The translations under genes and the position numbers were made by a program. DNA of 64,000 nucleotides from Dendrolimus kikuchii (lineage: Eukaryota > Arthropoda > Insecta > Lepidoptera > Lasiocampidae): positions 4,363,210-4,427,209 of the forward strand of contig CM034407.1 in assembly GCA_019925095.2 (NCBI GenBank). The letters are read 5' to 3'. The notes beneath the pieces were generated by a model, which was not told the DNA's origin, did no database searches, and worked only from the letters and a program-made list of their open reading frames with translations. Below are positions 11,114 through 20,605 of the stretch, one piece after another (positions within the stretch are counted from its first letter, which is position 1; each line of letters begins with the position of its first letter).

Positions 11114-11542
11114 GACATGCCGTCACAGTCCTAGAAAGCATCCTTTCCTGGCAACATTTCCTCATTCACACCCTTATTCGGCCGATCACCAGTAGAGGGC
11201 GCTGCGCATAAGCATGCGTCTCATTGGCCAAGCAAAATTTCTCATTGGCTGCCTAACGATCATAACGACGCCACGCTCGTCAATTAACATTAACAAAACG
11301 TTGGAAAACCGCTGAATTGTACCGCAAAACCGTTTCTCAAAGTGCCATCGTCTCCCGCAAACTAGTGTAGTGTATGTGCAACGCAAGAAAACTAATCCGG
11401 CCAAAATCCTGCATATCTCCTTACACAGCTCCAGTGACGGTAAGAGTTCAAATTTCTTTATGCTTGTTTCGCTAGGGTTTGAGAGGCGGCATCAGGTGTA
11501 CAAAGAGTCAGGGTTTGCTCCGGCTGAGTAGCCATTCATATT
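11114..11542 (+). repeat. Left LTR, shared 429-bp portion
   Basis: Matches 17412-17840 exactly by eye. The LTR probably continues to about 11625, through CAATAAAGTCTCGACAGTC (polyadenylation-like). A good splice-donor-like GACGGTAAGAGT lies near 11437. The 5' terminal TGTTAC is absent. Confidence 0.85.
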
Positions 11543-12047
11543 CGTTCATTAGTGGTCCAATCGAGCACGGATTGACAAATTAACCATCTGTATTGTTCAA
11601 TAAAGTCTCGACAGTCAACCTTATGTTTGTTTAAATACGTTTAAAATAATTCAATAATCTCTTATATTATAATAGCTTAATAAAACATACTCAATCTATG
11701 TCAATACATTTAAACAAGGTACTTTTAAATTTCTCAGAACGTTGTTTCGATCAAGTTACGTTACTAATTTCACAGTGTAATAGCATTAGCAGTGCACTGG
11801 CTCTTTGTATGCGGCACTGTTCTTTGGTTCACTTGATGCCGTTTAGAACGAGTTTGTTTTGTTTGTGCTCGGAACAACTATACAATTGAAATAAATACCC
11901 ACTTAGATAATTTAATTTAGTAAGTTTATAACTCGTATACGTTACTTTGTGTAATAACTGTGCTCTTTTATTTGAATACGCAGTTAAGGCACAGTATTTC
12001 GTTATTCTATTTTTTTCCTGATAAAACAAGTGTTATATAGTATCAAC
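11543..12047 (+). promoter_or_regulatory. BEL element leader (end of LTR and untranslated region)
   Basis: AT-rich leader between the shared LTR and the first in-frame ATG at 12048. It should hold the end of the LTR, the primer-binding site and any packaging signal. I could not identify the primer tRNA by eye. Confidence 0.45.
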
Positions 12048-15000
12048 ATGAGTCAAGCTAAGTCTGTTGATACAAATAAAACTAAATTACAAGCCGAATT
12101 GAAGGCTTTAATAAGCCGACGGGAACATGCATTTCGTTCCATGCAAGTCCTTTATGATCTGTCGAAGGAAATGTCTATAGACTCGTCGAAAATATCAAAA
12201 TTTAGGGTTCGGTATAAAACTATTGAATCTTTACGTGAAACCTTTGCAGAAATCAACCATGATATTAATTTAAAAAAATTAGAGATAGAACCCGGTAGCA
12301 TAATCGATTCGAACACTTTAGATTCTTTTGATGAATTGTACTATGAGGTATTGGAAACCGCCGACTCTTTAGAATCTCAAATTATGCCATCAACTTCTAC
12401 TCAGAATAATGATGGTATTCGAACTTCCCAAGTTCGGCTACCCAAACTCCAAATACCTAAGTTTGATGGAAACATTGAAAACTGGCAAACATTTAAAGAC
12501 AGTTATTTGCCCTTAATTCACACTAACATGTCCTTATCTGAAATAGAAAAATTTCACTATTTAATTTCTAGTCTATCTGGCTTCGCTTTGACAATCGCGA
12601 AGGGCTTGCCATTAATCGCGTCAAACTACCAAGTTGTTTTCCAAGCATTAACCGACAGATATGACAATAAAAGGGTTCTAGCCACATCGTATCTGGACAA
12701 ATTATGTATGTTAACGCCTTTAAATAAGTTTTCATTTGAGAGTTTGAATGACTTAACTAATACACTGTACGAGTCGGTGAATGCACTTCGTGCGCTCAAT
12801 ATACAACCTCTTAGTGAGTTTTTATTGTTCTATCTCGCCGCGCGTACGCTCGACGCTGATACACGGCAGCGTTTTGAGCTACAAAATACGCGTGAGATAC
12901 CAACTTTTAATGACTTACTCACATTCGTGCAAAATTATATTAAAATATTAGAAGTAAGTCAACCGCCTTCCACTTCTCAATTAAAATTAAATTCAAAATT
13001 AAATCGCCTCAATAACAATAATTCGCGTAATAATATATCTAAAAATAATATTCAAAATAATTACAGTCCACTGCTACAATCATTTGTTACTACTACACAT
13101 GACGAAAAACGCTATTTTCTTTGTCCATGCTGCCAGAATTCCCACAGCATATATAAATGTTTAAAATTCCAAGGTCTAGACGTTCCAACTAGACGTCAAT
13201 TAGTTAATGATCTTAAACTTTGTTTTAACTGTTTGCGTTCGGGGCATGAGATTAATGCCTGCAACTCTAAGACTACCTGTTTGATTTGCGGATCTAAACA
13301 TAACACTTTGTTGCATATTGACATGCCAACAGAAAGTGCTACATTAACTAGTACTATTACTAGACCTAGTAATCAACATACCATAAAATTACTAGGCTCC
13401 GCTGTAGTTCGTTTATGCGATATAAATGGTGAGATACAATTTGCACGAGCCCTCATTGATAGTTGTTCAATGGATTCGTTCATTACAACTGCATACGCAC
13501 GAAAACTTGGTCTGCCTGTGCAACGCTGTAGGATGTCTGTCACCGGTCTGGGACAGAACAAGGTAGACGAAATACAAGGTATAACCTTTTGCTCGATTAC
13601 GCCTAAACATAGCGATTACCCGCGCTTCGACTTATCCTTAGTTGTTTTAAAGAAAATCACTTCCAATATGCCTAGTGTACCTATCCCTTCGACAATTCGT
13701 GATTATTTTAAACATTTGAACCTCGCTGATGAAAATTTCGATAGACCAAACTCAATCGACATTCTGCTAGGTGTAGATTGCTTCGATCAAATCTACCTTG
13801 GGCCACGTTATGCGCCGGGTCCTGGGTTGCCATGCGCGTTATCCAGCGTATTTGGTTGGGTGATAACTGGTCAATATAATGACCGCTCGTTTATTCGTGC
13901 TCCATCTCAGTCAGTTACATCTCTCGTCGCGTCTACATGTGCTCTCGACGAAATAGTTCAACAATTCTGGGAAGCTGAAGAACCTCCAAAAGTTCATATA
14001 TCTGTTCCAGAAGATGATATTTGCGAACAAATTTACAAAAGATATACTTACCGTAAACTAGATGGTCGCTACGTTGTCCCTCTTATGTTAAAAGAGGACG
14101 CTTCTCTATTAGGGGATTCTCACCAATATGCTCTCAACTGTTTCTTGAGTTTGGAAAAACGCCTTGCTCGTGACCCAAACCAAAAAACTGAATATGTAAA
14201 GTTTATGCACCAGTACGAGGAACTCGGCCACATGCAGCCGGTAACAGCTTCTTCGCCTACTGACCAAACTTATCTTATTGCTCATCATCTTATCGTTCGC
14301 TCTGAGAGTTCCACAACCCCAGTTAGAGTTGTTTTTAACGGCAGTGGCCCTACGTCTAATGGTAGATCACTTAATGATGTAGTTCACGTCGGTCCAAAAT
14401 TGCAAGGTAATATCATTGACTTAGTCACAAAATTTAGACTGCACAAAATTGTGATAACGGCTGATATCTGTAAAATGTATCGACAGATCCTAATAAGATC
14501 GCAAGATAGGGCTTTTCAACATATTCTTTGGCGTAACGAACCCAGTGAACCGCTCCAGGAGCATGAACTCAAAACAATTACATATGGTGTAAGTAGTTCC
14601 CCCTACTTAGCTATACGCACACTACGACAACTTGCTGAGGATCATGGTGCTACTTTTCCTCATGCTGCACAAGTATTACGTGAAGATACTTTTATGGATG
14701 ACATCACCACTGGCTGTTCGTCTGTAGACGAAGCTATAAAACTTAAAGAAGACCTAATTTCCTTGTTAAAGTTAGGCCAGTTTGAACTTCGGAAATGGAG
14801 TAGTAATACTCCGCAAATCCTTACTGATATTCCAGCGGAGCATTGTCAAGCACCTAAAATTTTTTCCGAATTAAACGATGAGTCTTATCTTAAAATCTTA
14901 GGTATCAAATGGGATCCAGTTTGTGATCGCTTTACTTATTCCTTTTCTGACAAATTCAACGTGGAATTCACTAAACGTTCGATCCTCTCAATTATTGCTA

Positions 15001-17249
15001 GAATATTCGACCCTCTCGGATGGATTGCTCCTATTGTATTTTCAGCTAAAGTACTCCTTCAAGAAATGTGGTATCTTGGCCTTTCTTGGGATGAACCTAT
15101 TCCTAAGAACCTTGCCAAGAAATGGCATACACTCGCCGCGAATTTTGCGGACCTTCAAGAAATCAAGTTACCAAGACTGATTTTGCCTGAAGATCCAACA
15201 GAGATTCATCTTGTGGGGTTCTGTGATGGATCATCTAAAGGATATGGCTGTTGCGTTTATCTCTGCGTGGTTACTTCTGAAAGTACTAAATCTAGTTTAA
15301 TTATAGGAAAGTCTAAGGTAGCTCCCCTTAAACCAGTTACAGTTAACCGTCTAGAGCTTAGTGCAGCTGTTCTTTTGGCTCGTGTTCTACGTTATATTCA
15401 TAACTTACTTAGTCCGAAAATCAAAATTGGTTCGATAATTGCATTTTCAGACAGCAGTACGGTCCTATCCTGGATCCATACCTCTCCTCATTTGTTGAAA
15501 ATGTACGTTGCCAATCGTGTGGTTCAAATTACTGAATTAGTTAGTACTCATATGTGGCATCATGTCTCAACTTATGAGAACCCAGCTGACTGTTGTAGTC
15601 GAGGTTTGACTTGCGCAGACCTTGCTTCTCACCAACTTTGGTGGTCAGGTCCTATCTGGATGTCCCAACACCCGAAAAATTGGCCATCTGTTCAAGTTTT
15701 TGTACCAGATGCAGACCTTCCAGAAGTAAAGGATCCTTCTAACACATGTATGCTAATTACACATTCTGAAGACTTGTTTAATCTAATATCTAAATTCTCT
15801 TCCCTAACTAAATTACAACGAACTTTTGCTTGGTGTTTACGTTTCATAACAAATCTTAAATCAAAGGGTGTAGATCGCCATTTTAATTCGTTGTCCGTTG
15901 CAGAATTGGATACGTCCCTAAAATTCCTTGTCAAGCGTGTGCAACAAGAGCACTTTTCTTCCGAATTAAAACAAATTTCAAATAATTTGCTTTGTTTAAA
16001 ATCGATCCAAAAGTTATGCCCCTTTATCGATGAAGACGGACTTTTAAGAGTGGGGGGACGTATACGCAATTCAAAATTGTCAAAAGCGCATGCACATCCA
16101 TTACTGTTACCTAAGTTATCGCCTTTATCGCGCCTAATAGTTGACGCTTATCATTTAAAATATTTTCACTGTGGACCCCGCACCCTCCAATCTCTTATCC
16201 AACGAAAATTCTGGATTTTAGGAAATAGATTATTAATCCGTTCTCGTTTATCGAAATGCATTGTGTGCTTTAAAGCTAAGCCGGTTCCGTGCCAACCGAT
16301 AATGGGCGACCTTCCCGCTGAACGAATACAGCCTGGAAGATGCTTTCAAAGTACGGCTATAGACCTAGGAGGACCTTTCACTCTTAAAGAAAGTCGCCGT
16401 CGCAACGCTCGCACTTTTAAAGCGTATATTTGTCTCTTTATTTGTCTTCGAGTCAAGGCTGTGCACATTGAAGTTGTCACAGAACTCAGCACCGAAGCTT
16501 TCCTAGCTGCTCTCGACCGATTCGTGTCTCGCCGCGGCTTATGTCAAACCTTGCTCACCGATTGTGGTACAAATTTCATAGGCGCCGATCGACAATTAAA
16601 GGAAATCCATGAGTTGTTGAAAAGGCATCACCGAGAAATCGCGGACGAGCTGAGTAATAGAAACATTATATGGCACTTCAATCCACCCGGTGCTCCTCAT
16701 TTCGGTGGCATTTTCGAGAGTGGAATTAAATCTACAAAATATCATCTAAAAAGAGTTGTGGGTTCACAAGTTCTGACACTCGAAGAGATGTTCACCGTAC
16801 TCTCTAAAACTGAAGCGATATTAAATTCTAGACCTCTTTGCGTTCTTTCGACAGATCCAAAGGAAGTGGACGTTCTTACTCCTGGACATTTCCTTGTCGG
16901 TGGCCCGCTTGTTGCTTTGCCTGAAGTGCCACTGGAGAATGAAAGGTGTCCCCGCTCTCGCTGGCAAATGCTACAGAAGTTAACTCAGTCCTTCTGGCAC
17001 ATTTGGCAGCGCGATTATTTACATACTCTTCAACAGAGAAACAAATGGTTCAAAGCTCAACCCAATCTACAAATTGGAGACGTAGCCTTGCTAGTAGAAC
17101 CCAATTTACCACCTTTGCACTGGAGGTTAGGGAGAATCGAACAACTCCATCCTGGCAACGACGGTGTAGTACGAGTCGTTACTATCAGGACTGCGAATGG
17201 TAACTCACTTCGTCGTCCTGTCGTAAAATTATGTCCCTTACCTAACTAA
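12048..17249 (+). CDS. BEL/Pao Gag-Pol polyprotein
   Basis: One 1733-codon frame from ATG 12048; the frame is open a little further upstream, but only via GTG. Order: Gag with DUF1759-type block (about residues 130-280, KFDGNIENWQTFKDSYLPL); cysteine/histidine knuckles (CPCC…, then CFNCLRSGHEINAC and CLICGSKHN near 390); aspartic protease (LIDSCS near 470); reverse transcriptase (VRVVFNGSGP, ITADICKMYRQILI, FMDDI near 880); RNase H (GFCDGSSKGYG, RLELSAA, FSDSSTVLSW); integrase zinc domain and core (AIDLGGPF, LLTDCGTNF, FESGIKSTKYHLKRV); and the basic C-terminal domain of Pao integrases. It supplies all retrotransposition enzymes for cDNA synthesis and insertion. No stop or frameshift is seen. 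The protease shows DSCS where a glycine is expected at the third position. Confidence 0.92.
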   Translation: MSQAKSVDTNKTKLQAELKALISRREHAFRSMQVLYDLSKEMSIDSSKISKFRVRYKTIESLRETFAEINHDINLKKLEIEPGSIIDSNTLDSFDELYYEVLETADSLESQIMPSTSTQNNDGIRTSQVRLPKLQIPKFDGNIENWQTFKDSYLPLIHTNMSLSEIEKFHYLISSLSGFALTIAKGLPLIASNYQVVFQALTDRYDNKRVLATSYLDKLCMLTPLNKFSFESLNDLTNTLYESVNALRALNIQPLSEFLLFYLAARTLDADTRQRFELQNTREIPTFNDLLTFVQNYIKILEVSQPPSTSQLKLNSKLNRLNNNNSRNNISKNNIQNNYSPLLQSFVTTTHDEKRYFLCPCCQNSHSIYKCLKFQGLDVPTRRQLVNDLKLCFNCLRSGHEINACNSKTTCLICGSKHNTLLHIDMPTESATLTSTITRPSNQHTIKLLGSAVVRLCDINGEIQFARALIDSCSMDSFITTAYARKLGLPVQRCRMSVTGLGQNKVDEIQGITFCSITPKHSDYPRFDLSLVVLKKITSNMPSVPIPSTIRDYFKHLNLADENFDRPNSIDILLGVDCFDQIYLGPRYAPGPGLPCALSSVFGWVITGQYNDRSFIRAPSQSVTSLVASTCALDEIVQQFWEAEEPPKVHISVPEDDICEQIYKRYTYRKLDGRYVVPLMLKEDASLLGDSHQYALNCFLSLEKRLARDPNQKTEYVKFMHQYEELGHMQPVTASSPTDQTYLIAHHLIVRSESSTTPVRVVFNGSGPTSNGRSLNDVVHVGPKLQGNIIDLVTKFRLHKIVITADICKMYRQILIRSQDRAFQHILWRNEPSEPLQEHELKTITYGVSSSPYLAIRTLRQLAEDHGATFPHAAQVLREDTFMDDITTGCSSVDEAIKLKEDLISLLKLGQFELRKWSSNTPQILTDIPAEHCQAPKIFSELNDESYLKILGIKWDPVCDRFTYSFSDKFNVEFTKRSILSIIARIFDPLGWIAPIVFSAKVLLQEMWYLGLSWDEPIPKNLAKKWHTLAANFADLQEIKLPRLILPEDPTEIHLVGFCDGSSKGYGCCVYLCVVTSESTKSSLIIGKSKVAPLKPVTVNRLELSAAVLLARVLRYIHNLLSPKIKIGSIIAFSDSSTVLSWIHTSPHLLKMYVANRVVQITELVSTHMWHHVSTYENPADCCSRGLTCADLASHQLWWSGPIWMSQHPKNWPSVQVFVPDADLPEVKDPSNTCMLITHSEDLFNLISKFSSLTKLQRTFAWCLRFITNLKSKGVDRHFNSLSVAELDTSLKFLVKRVQQEHFSSELKQISNNLLCLKSIQKLCPFIDEDGLLRVGGRIRNSKLSKAHAHPLLLPKLSPLSRLIVDAYHLKYFHCGPRTLQSLIQRKFWILGNRLLIRSRLSKCIVCFKAKPVPCQPIMGDLPAERIQPGRCFQSTAIDLGGPFTLKESRRRNARTFKAYICLFICLRVKAVHIEVVTELSTEAFLAALDRFVSRRGLCQTLLTDCGTNFIGADRQLKEIHELLKRHHREIADELSNRNIIWHFNPPGAPHFGGIFESGIKSTKYHLKRVVGSQVLTLEEMFTVLSKTEAILNSRPLCVLSTDPKEVDVLTPGHFLVGGPLVALPEVPLENERCPRSRWQMLQKLTQSFWHIWQRDYLHTLQQRNKWFKAQPNLQIGDVALLVEPNLPPLHWRLGRIEQLHPGNDGVVRVVTIRTANGNSLRRPVVKLCPLPN

Positions 17250-17405
17250 ACGCTCTATTCTCTACTATTTAGTATATTTAGCTTAAGTTTTATTATGTTC
17301 ATTAATCTTAAACTATATTTATAAGTTTTGTTTAACTTTCACATTCCGAGCACAATACAATTGATCTTGTTCTGAAATCCTGGCGAATTTCAAGTGGGGG
17401 GAAAA
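17250..17405 (+). other. BEL 3' untranslated region and polypurine tract
   Basis: Short AT-rich 3' region ending in AGTGGGGGGAAAA at 17393-17405, immediately before TGTTACG. This purine run is the expected plus-strand primer and fixes the LTR start. Confidence 0.75.
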
Positions 17406-17840
17406 TGTTACGACATGCCGTCACAGTCCTAGAAAGCATCCTTTCCTGGCAACATTTCCTCATTCACACCCTTATTCGGCCGATCACCAGTAGAGGGCGC
17501 TGCGCATAAGCATGCGTCTCATTGGCCAAGCAAAATTTCTCATTGGCTGCCTAACGATCATAACGACGCCACGCTCGTCAATTAACATTAACAAAACGTT
17601 GGAAAACCGCTGAATTGTACCGCAAAACCGTTTCTCAAAGTGCCATCGTCTCCCGCAAACTAGTGTAGTGTATGTGCAACGCAAGAAAACTAATCCGGCC
17701 AAAATCCTGCATATCTCCTTACACAGCTCCAGTGACGGTAAGAGTTCAAATTTCTTTATGCTTGTTTCGCTAGGGTTTGAGAGGCGGCATCAGGTGTACA
17801 AAGAGTCAGGGTTTGCTCCGGCTGAGTAGCCATTCATATT
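17406..17840 (+). repeat. Right LTR, 3'-truncated
   Basis: Has the canonical TGTTACG start but ends abruptly at CATTCATATT. The sequence after 17840 is unrelated to what follows the same point in the left LTR, so the AATAAA-containing part is missing. Confidence 0.85.
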
Positions 17841-17927
17841 TAGTTAGTAAGCAATGTGACTAGTATCATCATGTCTGACCTATGGTCGTACGTAAAAAAA
17901 GTACATAAACGAAAAAACCACATATTG

Positions 17928-18180
17928 ATAACCTCTGTGGTTTAGCGGGCTAAGCCTATGATGGCTAACCTCACTGCAACGCAGAGGTTCCGGGTTCGAT
18001 TTCTGTAATGGTAAATTTCGGAAACGATTTTTCTACGTTATTTACTATGGTCTGGGTGTCTGGGATCGGCCCCAGAATAGTCCGTTGTTTTATTACCCAT
18101 AACACAAGCGTAACTTGCTTAATTTGGGAATATACAATATGCGCGTCTGTCTACCGATTATTTATATCTTAAAAACTTAT
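17928..18180 (+). repeat. tRNA-derived SINE
   Basis: The tRNA-like head has an A-box-like GTGGTTTAGCGGGC and a B-box-like GGTTCGATTTC about 50 bp later. The tail region (ACCCATAACACAAG … AACTTGCTTAATTTGGG) resembles common lepidopteran SINEs. The right boundary is approximate. Confidence 0.7.
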
Positions 18181-18399
18181 AAATGTATCTAGTTCAAACT
18201 AAACCTTGGAAGAATTTCTTAAGTTCTCCGTCACCAACTGTGGACGATTGTCACCTCCACAGAACCATTCCTTGTATACGACACGAACTTGGCTAATTTA
18301 TTAAGGTTGAAAACGATTTCGTGTCCACTGACTTGTATAATTGCTTCTTTAACGGGTTATCTATCTTTCAAGCGAGTAAGCAAACTTTTTAGAAATTTC

Positions 18400-19102
18400 T
18401 CAAATAAAAAGCCGTGAGAGCACTCGCATCCCAAACTCAAAGGGCGTGAGTTTGAATCGTGGCCGGTAAAAACATGCACCACTTAGGCAGTTTTCTGACC
18501 TAATATACATATAGTTAACATCACCACAGCAAGAACTGCGTGTCACGGAGATCAATATGTTGCGATCGATGTGTGACCGGGTCAGGAACTCCCGCATCCG
18601 CGGCAGTCTTCATATCCGTGACATAGCAGACAAACTGCAAGAGTGTCGCTTACGCTGGTACAGCCACGTTTTACGGAGACCGGCTAATTATGTGGGGAAC
18701 AAATATCTAGCCATGCCGCCTCCGCCAGGTCCCGGTCTAAGGGGAAGGCCCAAGAAATGTTTGCTTGACGTTGTGAAGGATGACATGCGTACCAATGGTC
18801 ACAAAACGGAGGCTGCTGAAGACTGCGCGAAGTGGAGTAGAAAAATTAGGAAAGCGGACCGTGGGCGTCGGAGTGAACGCTCCGAACGCAACCGGGATTT
18901 AACTCTCGGATGATGATGATGAGTTAACATCACCACGTACTAACGATGAAGGAAAACATCGTGACGAAACCTGCACATCGAGATAACTGATTTGTCAAAT
19001 CCACTTTGGACAAGCGTAGCTGGTATATTGTCCGTGTCCCTATAGATGAGAGGCCCGAGCACAGCACAAGGACGCGTATGGGCTGTTATTATTATTATGT
19101 TT
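18400..19102 (+). repeat. tRNA-derived SINE (S2) split by a LINE insertion
   Basis: The head (about 18408-18470) has a B-box-like GAGTTTGAATCG. The body (CATGCACCACTTAGGCAG) runs to 18527, resumes at 18937 (ACGATGAAGGAAAACATCG) and ends in (TTA)n near 19100. A second copy lies on the minus strand at the right edge of the window. Sequence 18180-18400 before it holds nothing recognised. Confidence 0.75.
18528..18921 (+). mobile_element. LINE 3' fragment with (GAT)n tail, 15-bp target duplication
   Basis: 5'-truncated LINE inserted in the S2 SINE. AGTTAACATCACCAC occurs at 18513-18527 and 18922-18936, an exact target duplication. It encodes about 118 residues of a LINE C-terminus (DRVRNSRIRGSLHIRDIADK; CRLRWYSHVLRRP; GLRGRPKKCLLDVVKDDM), a stop, and a (GATGAT) tail. 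The same family is at 33884-34525. Confidence 0.8.
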
Positions 19103-19221
19103 TTCAAATATAGTTCCACATTTAAAACTGCAGTATCAAGTACGGTGTCATCGCTTTGAATGTTTTTTTTTAAATCACGACTCTTAACCCCTTTCATATG
19201 TCAGAAAAGCGGACTACGGAC

Positions 19222-19542
19222 CTTTTTTATTTTTTTTTATTGCAGGAGTTCAGCAGACAGGCAGACGGCCCATTTGATGGAAAGCGGTTACCATCGCCTA
19301 TGGACATTTGCAACACCAACGGTGCTACAAATGCGCTGCTGCTCTCTTAAAGGAGACTGGAACCTGGTCACTAATGCCGGAACACAACCCAAAGTTGTTA
19401 TGGCGGCATACTCTAGACCAGGGGTAGTCGCCATCCAGTCGAGCAAATACCCTACCACCTGGCTGTGGGTTGTTTAGTCGCCTCTTACGACAGGCCGCCA
19501 GGCCGCAGGAAATTGTATTCTTTCTCCGTTCCTGCACGGATA
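19222..19542 (-). repeat. Family A full-length copy with 8-bp duplication
   Basis: Full unit flanked by ACGGACCT at 19214-19221 and 19543-19550, a likely target duplication. This fixes the unit's edges: the A-tail at one end and TTATCCGTGCAGG at the other. Confidence 0.85.
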
Positions 19543-19549
19543 AACGGAC

Positions 19550-19972
19550 CTATATCACTATGACTAATTTATATAATGCAAAAATACATTTCGCTTTGTG
19601 AGTTGTCGGTGCAGTAACCGTGCGGAATCGGTATGCTCAATATACGCGGTACCGAAAGCTTACCAAGCCCCTATATTTCCGTGAACGTTTCCCGATATGC
19701 TGGATATCGATGCGAGAACGGTACATACCGAAAGAAGGCTAATGTAAATCAGGCTTTAGTCCAACTTGCTCGCTTTTTGTTATCGATAATATACTTTGGA
19801 ACCCGAAGAAAATAACTAACGAGGCCAGCTACTTGTTTACAAAATTCGGAATACAGCCGAAGGTTGCTTGTCAATCAACGTCTCTCCGCTAACATGAAAG
19901 AACATTTTATGATTTCATTTACACCCCAGAGTTGTATTAAGGCTACTGACACACAGGGCCAACAATCATTCG
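19550..19972. other. Spacer, nothing recognised
   Basis: No supported gene. Short repeats of GGTACCGAAAG and GGTACATACCGAAAG type occur at about 19645-19735, possibly a decayed palindromic element. Confidence 0.4.
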
Positions 19973-20054
19973 TTAGGCCTCATTTACGGAGACGCGGGGC
20001 GTCGCGCGTCGCGTGTGGCGTGGCGTCTCGCGGCGCGTCTGACGTTTTTATTGT

Positions 20055-20309
20055 TTACGTAGCGGCGGCGGGTGAAGCGGCACGTATCATCGCACGCGTA
20101 AACACAGACTTATAGCAATATACGATGTTGTTTATAGAGACGCGAGGCGGGAAGAGTGACGGTGCCCGCCGCTGCGCCCGCGGCATATTCTCAAACGTGT
20201 AGCGAAGCACGCGGCGGGCACCGCCACTCTTCCTCCTCCTTACATTAAATAACTCACTTTTTAACATACAATTTTCTTCTAAAAAAAAGTCGATCATATC
20301 ATACTCCAT
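20055..20309 (-). CDS. Unrecognised 84-codon frame in the 627-bp element
   Basis: Begins MEYDMIDFFLEENCMLK and has a basic middle (RRRKSGGARRVLR). The twin element has the equivalent frame at 63096-63350 with about a dozen amino-acid differences and no stop. The start methionine sits roughly where a transposase N-terminus might lie, but I do not recognise a domain. It could be a remnant of the parent element's transposase or DNA-binding gene, or a chance open frame in GC-rich DNA. Confidence 0.25.
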   Translation of the reverse strand: MEYDMIDFFLEENCMLKSELFNVRRRKSGGARRVLRYTFENMPRAQRRAPSLFPPRVSINNIVYCYKSVFTRAMIRAASPAAAT

Positions 20310-20339
20310 TGCGACGATGACTACGTCTGTGTTGCACGA

Positions 20340-20525
20340 TTACCAAATGAGACTGGCAGAAGGTTCCGCCACAGGCATCGCTTCATCGAGAATCGCCGCT
20401 GCGTACGCCGCTGCGATAAACGCCGCGTGAGACGTGACGATGCCCTCCGCGGGCTCGGCCGTAAAACACGCTCCATTTCGTGCAAACGCGTGTAAAATCA
20501 CTTTTTCGTAAACGCACTCATCCAA
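20340..20525 (-). CDS. Unrecognised alanine-rich 61-codon frame in the 627-bp element
   Basis: MDECVYEKVILHAF at the start, then an alanine-rich stretch (AAFIAAAYAAAILDEAM). The equivalent frame at 63384-63566 is also open. It lies upstream of the 84-codon frame on the same strand, separated by one stop and about 30 bases. No domain recognised. Probably an element-derived fragment rather than a host gene. Confidence 0.22.
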   Translation of the reverse strand: MDECVYEKVILHAFARNGACFTAEPAEGIVTSHAAFIAAAYAAAILDEAMPVAEPSASLIW

Positions 20526-20605
20526 CGCCCTACATTTGAATTTAGTGCGGGCCGCGCAGCCTATCGCGACGCGCGACGCGCTGCGTCTCCGTAAATGAGG
20601 CCTTA

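Larger units (their letters stand above)
11114..17840 (+). mobile_element. Young BEL/Pao LTR retrotransposon
   Basis: Direct terminal repeats at 11114-11542 and 17412-17840 enclose a single long polyprotein gene. By eye the repeats are identical and gap-free (constant offset 6298), which implies very recent insertion. The true LTR start is TGTTACG at 17406, just after a polypurine tract (17394-17405). The left copy lacks its first six bases. The left copy extends with LTR-like sequence including AATAAA near 11609 that the right copy lacks. No target duplication is visible at the outer edges. Confidence 0.9.
19976..20602. mobile_element. 627-bp Harbinger-like element, copy 1
   Basis: Inverted termini GGCCTCATTTACGGAGACGC at the left and its complement at the right. 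TTA duplications at 19973-19975 and 20603-20605. GC-rich (many CGCG) in an AT-rich setting. A twin of exactly equal length is at 63017-63643. TTA duplication and GGCC termini place it with PIF/Harbinger elements. On the minus strand it holds two short open frames (61 and 84 codons) that are also open in the twin. Confidence 0.85.

Noticed and set aside
11186..11404. Identical 72-codon minus frames in both BEL LTRs
   Set aside because: Identity follows from LTR identity; no protein features.
17931..18003. Candidate functional tRNA gene
   Set aside because: The acceptor and anticodon arms do not fold cleanly and SINE tail sequence follows, so it is a SINE head.
20160..20245. Possible structured RNA in the GC-rich 627-bp element
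   Set aside because: CCGCCGC/GCGGCGG complementarity exists, but it lies inside a transposon with no independent sign of an RNA gene.
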